From Planctomycetota bacterium (GTDB taxonomy: Bacteria; Planctomycetota; PUPC01; JABMSA01), in assembly GCA_013202185.1 (NCBI GenBank), contig JABMSA010000825.1, positions 1 through 18,377 on the forward strand: a stretch of 18,377 nt of DNA. Reading direction: 5' to 3'. The notes under the pieces were generated by a model. It searched no databases. It was given only the letters and a program-made list of their open reading frames with translations, and was not told where the DNA came from. Position 1 is the stretch's first letter; each line of letters opens with the position of its first letter. Both the position numbers and the translations under genes were made by a program. Of the stretch, positions 7,564 to 15,700 are shown in pieces.

Positions 7564-8529
7564 CTATTCCTCGGGCCGAACGCCACACACGCACACTTCG
7601 GGGCCGAGCGGTCGGACGTCGACAAGCCCGGACTCTCGAAACCATGCGCATACTTCCGGATACGTGTGCTTCGACTGGTACACGGGCGAGTACCAGTCAA
7701 AGGTGTCGAGCAGACGAGCGCGCCAATCGTGGTAATCATGGATCTTGGGCACAAGGTGAAAAACGACGCCCGGCAGCACGTAGTGCCAGAACAGCTCCTG
7801 GAAGCGATAGCGATTCCATACGTAGTGAAGCGGCACAGTGAGCACGCACAGGAAGTAAAGCAACCGTTTTGGAAGGCGAGTGGTCATTACCCGCCACGCC
7901 CTGTTGATCTGTTCCTGACCCACGTAGGCGCTGTACACGTAGATGGCGATCTTTCCGTCGGGTTTCAGCAAGCCGGGCAGGCACTTGAACGCCGCTTCAC
8001 AGTCGGGCGTATGGTGCAGCACGCCGATGCTGTAGATGTAATCGAAGGTCTTTTCTTCGAACGGCAACCGGAAGACGTCTGCCTGCACCAGGTGGACGTT
8101 GGGCCGGTCCTTGAGCATCTGGGCGGCGGCGTCGACGGCAAAAGAGAAATCCACGCCTATGACGATGCCGCCGGCCCTGTCGACCACGTCGGCGAAACGC
8201 CCGCTTCCCACGCCCACGTCCAGGCAAAGCTTCCCCTCCATCTCGTGGAGCTGGAAGTTTGTGTCGGAGGTGAAGGTGTCGCGGGAGGCGGTCTTGCCGC
8301 CGGCGTCGTACTGCGTGCTGCGGTGGATGTCCCACTCAAAGCTGAAGCTTGCCGTGTATTCGTCGCTTTCCACAAACCTGGGGATTGATCTGAGGACAGG
8401 GTACTCCCTTCCGCAGGAGCAGGCCAACGCACCCGATTCCACCTCGCCGTCGTTCTCTACGGCGTCGCGGAGCTCGAGCGAGGCCTTGCACTCAGGGCAA
8501 CGCAGCCATTGAAGGAGTTCTCGTTCCAC
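7564..8529 (-). CDS. Methyltransferase with N-terminal Trm112-like zinc ribbon
   Basis: This 321-residue fusion starts with a Trm112p/YcaR-like zinc ribbon: LRCPEC (Cys11, Cys14) and CSCGREYPV (Cys37, Cys39). It is followed by IPRFV, a linker common in such fusions. The class I methyltransferase core has LDVGVGSGRF (103-112), the strand-2 acid in IGVDFS (Asp127), QADVFRLPF and SIGVLHHTPD (167-176). The last 120 residues contain hydrophobic stretches (LLYFLCVLTVPLHYVW) suggesting membrane contact. The start is GTG at 8529 with GAGG eight bases before it. It sits 24 bases after the O-antigen ligase stop and three before asnB, in the middle of a tight operon. It is a probable modifier of a glycan or of a carrier-linked precursor; the substrate is unknown. 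Confidence 0.88.
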   Translation of the reverse strand: MERELLQWLRCPECKASLELRDAVENDGEVESGALACSCGREYPVLRSIPRFVESDEYTASFSFEWDIHRSTQYDAGGKTASRDTFTSDTNFQLHEMEGKLCLDVGVGSGRFADVVDRAGGIVIGVDFSFAVDAAAQMLKDRPNVHLVQADVFRLPFEEKTFDYIYSIGVLHHTPDCEAAFKCLPGLLKPDGKIAIYVYSAYVGQEQINRAWRVMTTRLPKRLLYFLCVLTVPLHYVWNRYRFQELFWHYVLPGVVFHLVPKIHDYHDWRARLLDTFDWYSPVYQSKHTYPEVCAWFRESGLVDVRPLGPEVCVCGVRPEE

Positions 8530-8553
8530 TTTGTGATCCTCACGAAATGTACG

Positions 8554-9942
8554 TCAAATATACACACCATGTCGCCTTCCCATCTGCTTCAAGCATACAA
8601 CCAGGGCAATGAACATATGCAGAGACCAGTCGAAGGCGTAGTCGCTGGTCAGCCCTATCGCCGAAACTGCTACTAAAGCCAGTAAAACCGCCCGGGCCAG
8701 CTTGGCCAGGTTCCGGGCTTCGGGGTCGGGCGCGTGCTGAAGCTTCTTGCGCAGACGTCTTGCATCGGCCATCGACACCCCGATGAGCGCGAGAAAAACG
8801 AGGAGGCCGGGAGCGCCCATCTCCGTGAAGGTCGCAATGTACGAACTGTGCGGCGGCCTCCAGCGCAAGAGCTTGCCTTCACCGTAGGCGGAAAAGTGCT
8901 CGGCAACTGCTATGTCGAAGCAACCTACACCCACACCCCACAGCGGCCGGTCGAAGCCCATTTTCAGCCCTGCCTTCCAGAGCCCGAATCTGCCCATGGC
9001 CGAAGCGTCTTCGCTTATGGTACTCATGGTGCCGGCGCGCGATATGACTGACGGAACGGCCGCCACGGCGATAGCTCCAAGTATAGCGGCGATCGCCATG
9101 TTGCGCACTCTGTGCTTGCTCATGAGAGTGTACATGATCGCGATGAGCACTATGGAGACCATGGATGCCCGCGAGAGCATTTTCAGCATCACGAAGCCGT
9201 ACAACATTATCAGCAGCCAAAGCACCGCCTTCTTTGCGCGCGAAGCGGTAACCTCCGCCAAACACAAGGCCACGGGTATCAACATGCACATTGCGGCCGC
9301 GACGGTATTGGCATTGCCGTAATGACCCGTCCAGCCAATGCGGCCGCTTGCCCCTTTATGGAACGCAAACTGATCAGGAAAATAATTGGCCAGCAGCGCA
9401 CCGACAGCCGGAAAGCATCCGGACAACGCCACGGTCCACAGGAAGGCCTTGAAGCTGCGAGTATTCCGGATCACGTTTATCGTAAGAACAAACAGGAACA
9501 ACAGCTTGAGCACGTTCGAACTTGCGAATGCGAGAGACCGACGGGGATAAACCGAAAAAGGAACCGACGCAAGAGCACAACCGAGAAGAAGCACAAGAAG
9601 GAGCATTTGTGGTTTGGTGAACAAGAACTCTTGGCCGTGCGAGTTCTTGTACCAGATGATGCTTATCAGGGCCAGAAGCGCGGGCGTGAATGACAGCCGC
9701 ATCTTCAGGGCAAGCCATGCCACGCTCGACTGAGTGGCATGGCCGGGCAGCCATGCCGCCAACTGAGCATAACTGAAGAAAATGAACAGGAGAAGAAAGA
9801 AAAAGGCCGCCCGCGGAGTAGGCTCCTCGCGGCCGACGGCAACAGACGTATCCTCCCGGCGCGACTCTCGGACGGATGGAAAGACCCGCTGTTTGTATTT
9901 GGCTATTCTGGCAGGGCCAAAACGGACGGGAAGATCCGGCAT
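8554..9942 (-). CDS. O-antigen ligase/polymerase family membrane protein (Wzy_C)
   Basis: This 462-residue polytopic membrane protein has roughly ten to twelve hydrophobic segments (for example 46-63, 83-97, 112-127, 144-158, 214-230, 239-254, 261-273, 281-298, 375-390, 415-455). The large periplasmic loop has the family's landmarks: GHYGNANTVAA (207-217), GRFGLWKAGL with Arg318 and Trp322, PLWGVGVGCF (333-342) and PPHSSYIATFTEMGAPGLL with His365. These correspond to the charged R and H residues thought to handle the undecaprenyl-linked glycan in Wzy, WaaL and PglL-like enzymes. The 45-residue N-terminus is basic and cytoplasmic. The ATG at 9942 is preceded by GGGAGAGG. It should polymerise repeat units or ligate glycan to lipid or protein at the outer face of the inner membrane; which of these cannot be told. 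Confidence 0.9.
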   Translation of the reverse strand: MPDLPVRFGPARIAKYKQRVFPSVRESRREDTSVAVGREEPTPRAAFFFLLLFIFFSYAQLAAWLPGHATQSSVAWLALKMRLSFTPALLALISIIWYKNSHGQEFLFTKPQMLLLVLLLGCALASVPFSVYPRRSLAFASSNVLKLLFLFVLTINVIRNTRSFKAFLWTVALSGCFPAVGALLANYFPDQFAFHKGASGRIGWTGHYGNANTVAAAMCMLIPVALCLAEVTASRAKKAVLWLLIMLYGFVMLKMLSRASMVSIVLIAIMYTLMSKHRVRNMAIAAILGAIAVAAVPSVISRAGTMSTISEDASAMGRFGLWKAGLKMGFDRPLWGVGVGCFDIAVAEHFSAYGEGKLLRWRPPHSSYIATFTEMGAPGLLVFLALIGVSMADARRLRKKLQHAPDPEARNLAKLARAVLLALVAVSAIGLTSDYAFDWSLHMFIALVVCLKQMGRRHGVYI

Positions 9943-10032
9943 GAGCCTCTCCCATGATGCAAATCGCGCCAGGCTTCTATGTTCTCGCGGGACGCAGACA
10001 ACGCGGCCTTTGTCTTCGAAAGACCGAGTTGC

Positions 10033-10873
10033 TCATTTTTTTTCAGCCAACTTCGCATCCAAAAGGGCACGAAACGGCAATCCGCCCGCCAGTGGTCTCC
10101 TGAGGCGGTGCGGCAGCAAACGAAGAGCCGCTTCGCACACGGACACAACAGACAACGGAAACCTCATGTAATGAGACCGGAGGCCCGGGTACGCCGAGAC
10201 TTTCGCGAATCCGGCTTCTCGCAAGAGATTGCTCAGCTCCGTGAGCGTGTATTCTTTCAAATGAAAGCATGTAGCCACGCTGTCGAAGCTCCTGGAAACG
10301 TCCCAAGGGCCCGACAGCCTGTTTGGTGATGAGCAAACATAAATGCCGCCCGGAGGCCAACACCCTGTAAATGTCCTGCGTCAGTGCAAGTGCGTCGTCG
10401 GGGTGCAGATGCTCAATCATCTGATTGCTGTAGGCGATGTTCACGCTTCCCTCAGGAAGAGGGATGTCGATGCCTTCGTAGATGATAAGCTGGAAGTTGT
10501 CAGGTTTTCTTGCCGACTTCGAAGTTTGGTCTTCAACGTCAATGGCGTAAACCTTTTTCACGTGTTTGGCGGCTTCAAGCGACAGCATGCACGTGCCGGA
10601 GCCGATTTCCATCAGCGTTGCGTCGCTGTTGAGAAAACGCCTCAGAAAAAGCATCTGGCCGCGCAAGCTGTTAATAGCCAGCGCGGTATCCACTTTCAGT
10701 GACGGGTGGTCCGGCACCTTTCGAAACAATTCCGCGTAGAGCCTGCCGTAGAGCCCGGGCCTCTCCTCGCGGCCCGCGCTGCACAACAAACTTGCAAGCT
10801 CCTTCTCCACATCATAGTGCCGCTTGATTTCTTCCGGCGTTCGGCCGTGGCGATCTGAAGACCTGGGGCTCAT
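10033..10873 (-). pseudogene. Class I methyltransferase with a frameshift
   Basis: The frame from the ATG at 10873 encodes RTPEEIKRHYDVEKELA, motif I LMEIGSGTCML (87-97), AIDVED (Asp112) and YSNQMIEHLHPDDALALTQD, then RVLASGRHLCLL. From there it becomes a cysteine- and arginine-rich nonsense tail ending at 10043. The neighbouring minus frame takes over at once with GGIYVCSSPNRLSGPWDVS, ATCFHLKEYTLTELSNLL, REAGFAKV and LPHRLRRPLAGGLPFRALL, and ends at 10033. This is the expected second half of the family (SPNRLSGP, FHLKEYT). Both halves are complete, so a shift of one base class near 10345-10352 (GCCGCCCGG on the plus strand) is enough to explain the break. It may be a real inactivating mutation or a sequencing/assembly error. 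It is probably the first gene of the polysaccharide transcript. Confidence 0.82.
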
Positions 10874-10914
10874 GACTCGCTGTTTCTACCTATCGCATCT
10901 GGCTGTATTGTTCC

Positions 10915-10945
10915 GGCGCCGTGCAAAACCGCATAGCAAGGCGCC
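10915..10945 (-). terminator. GC-rich hairpin between the PHP gene and the polysaccharide locus
   Basis: On the minus strand GGCGCCTTGC pairs with GCACGGCGCC around an 11-base loop (9 of 10 bases paired). It begins 23 bases after the PHP stop codon. No T-run follows, so it is not a textbook intrinsic terminator. It could end or protect the cysC-PHP transcript, or simply be a stable spacer. Confidence 0.4.
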
Positions 10946-10967
10946 CTGAAGCCGACGTTGCGGCCAT

Positions 10968-11897
10968 TCATCCGTGAGCCGGTTCGGCAGTTTTGCGTCG
11001 CACAAGTCGCGCCGCGTCCCGCAGGCTCTCGGCAAACCGGTAGGGCACTCGAAGTTCACCCTTGCCGGTGCCTATCTGAATGTCCGATCCGGGATCGCCG
11101 TGAAAATCGGATCCGCCGGCCGCGAGAATGTTGTGTTTTTCGGCCAGCCGTGTGAGGCTTGTCGTCGTCTTGATTTCGTAACCGCTGTACATCACTTCAA
11201 TACCCAGTAGCCCCTCGCGCACAAGCCTTGCGACCAGGAGATCCAGGTCGCCTTCGAGGCCAATATCAATGGTGTCGGGGTGAGCCAGCACCGGTACGCC
11301 GCCGGCGTCGCGGATCAACTCGATCGCCCGCCCGCTGGAAGGACGTTCCTTGGGTACATAGGCCGGGGCGTTTCGACCGAGGTAACGTCTGAACGCTTCG
11401 TCGATGTCTTTCGCGCAGCCCTTCTGAACGAGCACGCGCGCAATGTGCGGCCTGCCTACCGTAGCGCCGCCTGCTATCTCGATAACTTCACCGTAAACAA
11501 TGTCTACGCCCATGTCCTGCAGCTTCGCAATTATCTTGGGATTACGCTCTTCGCGCGACTCGCGAAGGCGGCGCAACCTGCTCTCGAGGCTCGGCGAGGC
11601 TATGTCGATGAAGTAGCCCAAGATGTCCATTATCCCCGTGAGACAGTTGGCGGCTATCTCCAGGCCGGCAATGACCTCGATTCTGGAGCGTGTGCCTTGA
11701 GCCAGCGCCTCGGGGATGCCGTCGATAGTGTCGTGATCGGTGATCGCAACGGCTTTCAGCTTTGCCGCGGACGCGAGCTTCACGACTTCCGTCGGGGATC
11801 GCGTACCGTCGGAAAAGGTTGTGTGCACCTGTAGGTCAACGTATCTCTCAGGCCGTTTGCGTCGACGCTTGCGGGGTGTTTCCTGTTGTTCGTTCAA
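10968..11897 (-). CDS. PHP-domain phosphoesterase (YciV/RNase AM, nucleotide bisphosphatase type)
   Basis: This 309-residue protein is complete for COG0613. The metal-binding motifs are DLQVHTTFSDGT (21-32), ITDHDT (52-57), AGLE (Glu80), LAHPDT (204-209) and GGSDFHGD (261-268), with an insertion domain at about 105-185. Characterised relatives are 5'-3' exonucleases (RNase AM) and 3',5'-nucleotide bisphosphate phosphatases that degrade pAp. A lysine/arginine-rich N-terminal tail (PRKRRRKRPER) is unusual and may bind nucleic acid or membrane. The start is the TTG at 11897, chosen because TTGA overlaps the stop of the upstream kinase (11896-11894), a coupling arrangement like ATGA. GAAGGA lies about twelve bases upstream. 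Next to an APS-kinase-like gene, PAP removal is the most attractive role, but that is inference. Confidence 0.88.
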   Translation of the reverse strand: MNEQQETPRKRRRKRPERYVDLQVHTTFSDGTRSPTEVVKLASAAKLKAVAITDHDTIDGIPEALAQGTRSRIEVIAGLEIAANCLTGIMDILGYFIDIASPSLESRLRRLRESREERNPKIIAKLQDMGVDIVYGEVIEIAGGATVGRPHIARVLVQKGCAKDIDEAFRRYLGRNAPAYVPKERPSSGRAIELIRDAGGVPVLAHPDTIDIGLEGDLDLLVARLVREGLLGIEVMYSGYEIKTTTSLTRLAEKHNILAAGGSDFHGDPGSDIQIGTGKGELRVPYRFAESLRDAARLVRRKTAEPAHG

Positions 11898-12499
11898 AGA
11901 TATCCCAGTCCTTCGAGCCTCTTGCGTACCTGTTCTTCCTCATCGGCCGAGTAGGCTGATCTTACAGGAAGGATATATTGCAGCCGCTCGAGTGTTGCCA
12001 CGATCCTATCGACCGAAGCCTCGGGCGACTCCTCGGAGGTCCTGCAGGTCACTTCGGGGTTGTCGGGCGGCTCGTAAGGCTCCGACACTCCGGTGAGATC
12101 GTTTGTTTCGGCAGCGACAACTTTCGCGTGGAGGCCCGCGTTGTCACGCCCGATGCGGACCTCAAGCGGGCAGTCTACAAACACTTCTACAAAACGCTCG
12201 ATGGTGCGCCGGGCGTTGTCGCGCATCTCCCGACAGGAAGATTCCACCGCAGCCACGGCTATGACGTTCTTGCGTGACAAGAGGTCGCACGCGAAAGCAA
12301 TGCGCCGGACATCGGCATTTCGTTTTCCCCCGTGGGCCGCGCGACCGTTGTCGGAGTCCCGGCCAACGCAGGCATCCAGCACCTCGATCCTGCGGCGATC
12401 GCGATGTTCGAGCCTCTCCGCGAGGAGATTCGCCAGGGTCGTCTTGCCGGCACACGGAAGACCCGTAAGCCAGACAGTAAAACCGGGCCGGCTGTTCAT
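11894..12499 (-). CDS. cysC: Adenylylsulfate (APS) kinase-like protein, divergent
   Basis: This 201-residue P-loop kinase has GLPCAGKTTLANLL (Walker A, 13-20) and DVRRIAFACDLLSRKNVIAV. It also has EVFVDCPLEVRIGRD, LTGVSEPYEPPDNPEV and a C-terminal ASVDRIVATLE helix, all matching CysC. APS kinases convert adenosine phosphosulfate to PAPS, the sulfate donor for sulfotransferases. Between residues 41 and 60 the usual LDGD-x-R and GF(S)-x-EDR elements, which bind APS, are replaced by LDACVGRDSDNG and GGKRN. The SPYR loop reads SSCR (88-90 region). It is therefore either an altered-specificity enzyme or a damaged one. The ATG at 12499 has a strong AGAGGGAGTT site. It overlaps the PHP gene by TTGA. 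No ATP sulfurylase or sulfotransferase is present in the window. Confidence 0.8.
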   Translation of the reverse strand: MNSRPGFTVWLTGLPCAGKTTLANLLAERLEHRDRRRIEVLDACVGRDSDNGRAAHGGKRNADVRRIAFACDLLSRKNVIAVAAVESSCREMRDNARRTIERFVEVFVDCPLEVRIGRDNAGLHAKVVAAETNDLTGVSEPYEPPDNPEVTCRTSEESPEASVDRIVATLERLQYILPVRSAYSADEEEQVRKRLEGLGYL

Positions 12500-12594
12500 A
12501 ACTCCCTCTCTTTGCCCGTACGATCATGCGGCCGCTTTGGCGCTTGCGGCACGCGGCCCCCCTTCTGTGTTGCCCGCGGCGGGGCATGTGTATC

Positions 12595-12623
12595 ATTATC
12601 GGCTTTTCAAGACGATTTTTGAA
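12595..12623 (-). promoter_or_regulatory. Candidate promoter for the cysC-PHP pair
   Basis: On the minus strand TTCAAA (12623-12618), a 17-base spacer and GATAAT (12600-12595) lie in the 206-base gap after the kinase stop. Transcription would start near 12588 and give a leader of about 90 bases containing a short TGCCC/GGGCA stem (12571-12586). The -35 is only 4 of 6. The rest of the gap shows no coding frame and no clear intrinsic terminator for the kinase gene. Confidence 0.35.
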
Positions 12624-12705
12624 GAAATCCCTTGTCGGGCTCGCCGTTGTGCATTTGCTTTGGCTCAATAACGGCAGGTGCTTTCATCCTCGAATAGGCC
12701 GGGGT

Positions 12706-15700
12706 TCAGAGTTGATCGAGTATCGCTTGTGCCTGGTCGGTGTATTTGGTCCCGTAATACTTGTCTTTCACTCTCAACAAGAGTGGCTTGGCTTCGTCTT
12801 TCTTGTCTGCCTTTATCAAGAGTTTTGCCGCGGCGATCATGGCCTTTGGTGCAAGATCCTCGTTCGTCACGGTGCGCCTTTTGGAGGCCCGGAAGTAGAC
12901 TTCCTGGAAGGCCTGGAGGGCCTTGTCGGGCTCGTTGAGGTCATCGCGGTATATAACGGCAAGAAAAAGCTGTGCGCTGCTGAGGCTGTCTCCGCCCAGC
13001 GGATAGGCCTCGATCGCTTTTTCGAGGATTCTTGCGGCTTTCTGTTTCTCGCCGAGTTTGTAGTAATGCTTGGCTCTGTCGCGCATCGCCTGTACGCAGC
13101 AGTTTTGCTGGTCCGAGTATTCTTTCAGTACCACATCCTGGTATTCTTCGGCCTTCTGCCAGTTTCCAAGGGCAGCTTCACAGTAGGCCAAACGCACATA
13201 ACCGGCGGCGCTCCAGTTGCGGTACTTTCGGAAGTCGTTTACGACGCTTAGGTAGAACTCGCGGGCCAGGACCGGGCGGTCCAGTTCATGAAGGAAGATC
13301 TGGCCTATGCTCGAGCGTGCATCCGCCTCGTAGCGCGAGCCCGGGCATCGCTTGCGGAATCTACGGAAGGCACCTATTCTGTACCAGGGATCCGGGATTT
13401 CTTTGATGCGGCGGATCAGCGAATACCACTCGTCGTCCGGCAGGCGGTCTTTTGAGTCGAGCGCCTGAAGGAGGCCTTTCGCATCTTTTGCGAGTGTGGC
13501 GGTGCTCTTACGCTCAATTCTCTTGAAAATCGCGCGTGCGCGGGGATCTTCCATCTTGATGAAAAGCTGAACTCCCTGTTTCATCTCTTTGGTGATGTAC
13601 ACCTTGTCGCACTGCTTGGCCAATTGGGCAATCTTTTGTGCGCCGGTTGTTTTAACGGTTTTTGTTTCGCCGAAATCTTTTTTCAGCACTTGTATGCTCT
13701 TCGCAACCCCCGGCCAGTTTCCTCGCTTCGATTCGGCAATGGCTTTTTCCAGCTCGGCTTCGGCAAGTGTTTCGGTGTTTTGGCTTATTAGCTCGGCAAC
13801 CTTGGTGCCATATTCCTCTGCCAACCCGGTGGCGGCAAGTTGTTTCTCGAGGGCGACAAGCGCCTTCGTGGCTTTGACGGTGTCTTTCTTGCGCACAAGT
13901 TCGGCCGCCCGGGCAAGGGCCTGCTGGATCTTGTAAGCGTGGTACGAATGCTCCTCCGATTCGAAGCGCTTTTTCAGCCGCGCGGCCTGCTCCCTGGTGG
14001 CCTCGTCTTCGGCGGCAAGGGCCAGGTGCTTGTAGGCGGCTTTGTACATGCCGCTGTAGCCGGCCAGCAGCGCCAGCGATATGGGCTGCTCGGGCGCGGC
14101 CGAGCCGGCAAGCACGTTCAACGTTTGCGCGGCAAGCTGAGCCCATCGTGCCGACGTCTCAGCCTGCCGCACCTTGATCGAAAGGCCGTCTTTGTCGGCT
14201 TTGCATGAAGTAGCATCCATGCTCCTTCCGCTTCTGAGCGCCATCTTTCTGGGCTTGTTCGGTTCGGCATTGATGTGTTTTATTATCTCTTCCTGAAGGG
14301 AGGCCAGCAGCGCCAGGTCTTTTTCGCGCTCTTCGATGATGGGCACAAGCTGCTCAGGGCAATCGCGTTTCAGTTGCTCATAGGCTTTCCTTGCGTCATC
14401 AAGCTCGAACGTGGCTAGAAGCTCACTGACGTCGTCGATTTTCGCGCGCAGTTCGCCTGCCCGGCGCGCATCGGCTTCGAGCTTGAGCCTGTGTGCCTGC
14501 TTCAGTTGATCTACCTTGGCAAGTTCGCTACGTGCCTTTTCCACGGCCTTTTCCAGGCCGAAGGTCTGTGCGATCTTCTCATATACTGCGCGTGCTTCGT
14601 CGAAGCGCCCGTCTGCGACCATCTTAGTTGCGCGGGCAAACTTTTCGGCGAGGGACTGCTCTGCCTGCTGCCTGAGCGTGCGGATTTCTTCGTCCACGCG
14701 TCCGTGAACACCGAGTTCCTTCGCTTTGGGAGCAAAGACCTCCCAACACCCTATCGCTTCTCCAAACTTGTCTTGCTTCGCCAGCTCTTGGGCGTTCGTC
14801 TTGAGTTTGTCGAGCGCGGCTTGGGTGATTTTGTCCCGCTTGGCGAGGATCTGCTCGAGGCGCGTCGCGGCCGTCTTCGCCGCGGGCGTGCCGGCATACT
14901 TCTTGGCAATCTCTTCATACATCGCGGCAATGCCACCAAAGTCGATGTTGTGCTCTCGTGCGAAGGCATCGGCGCCTTTCAAGGCTTCGGCGGCCCGGGC
15001 TGTGCGCTCGGCCTTCGGATCAGGCTCTACCGGGTCTGTGGATACGTCGTCAGGCTTGTGGGTAATGACTTCCTCGGTGTTGTTACCTCCGTTGTCGCCC
15101 GAGCGTATCGATGGGACCAGTATTACGGCGCCGATGACAACGGCAGCCGCTACGACGGCCCCGAGCACGCCGACGTGCCAGGTGGCTCGGGCCCGTCGGG
15201 TCATTGGCCTTGCAACCGCCAGTGGCTTCGACCGCTTCTTCCTGATTTCTAGGATGGTATGTTCGATGTCCTCGAGCAGTGCCGCCGGCGTGGCGTGTCG
15301 CCCGTCTCGATTCTTGGCCATCATCTTCTTGATGAGCCTGGCAACGGGTTCCGAGAATTCATTTTTCATCTCGAAGATGGGCGGCAGTTCTTCGGTAATA
15401 TGTTTCGCGAGTACCGCTGCGGAGCTACTCGCGGCAAACGGCACCTTGCCGGCTATCATGTGGTACAACGTGGCGCCGAGTGCATAGATATCGGTGCGAA
15501 TATCGACGTCGGCGCTGCCCTTGGCCTGCTCGGGAGAACAGTAGTGGGGCGTTCCTATGCTGTGGCCTGCTTGCGTCACCGAAGCGTCGGCGGACGGTGC
15601 CTTGGCGAGGCCCAGGTCGGCCAGCTTCGCAACGCCCGACGGCGTGACGATTATGTTGTCGGGCTTGATGTCGCGGTGCACCAGGTGATGAGTTGCTGCA

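Noticed and set aside
6907..8388. 493-codon plus-strand open frame
   Set aside because: It lies antisense to asnB and the Trm112-methyltransferase, both of which carry complete family motifs. Its own translation shows no recognisable domain, and it exists because of codon bias on the opposite strand.
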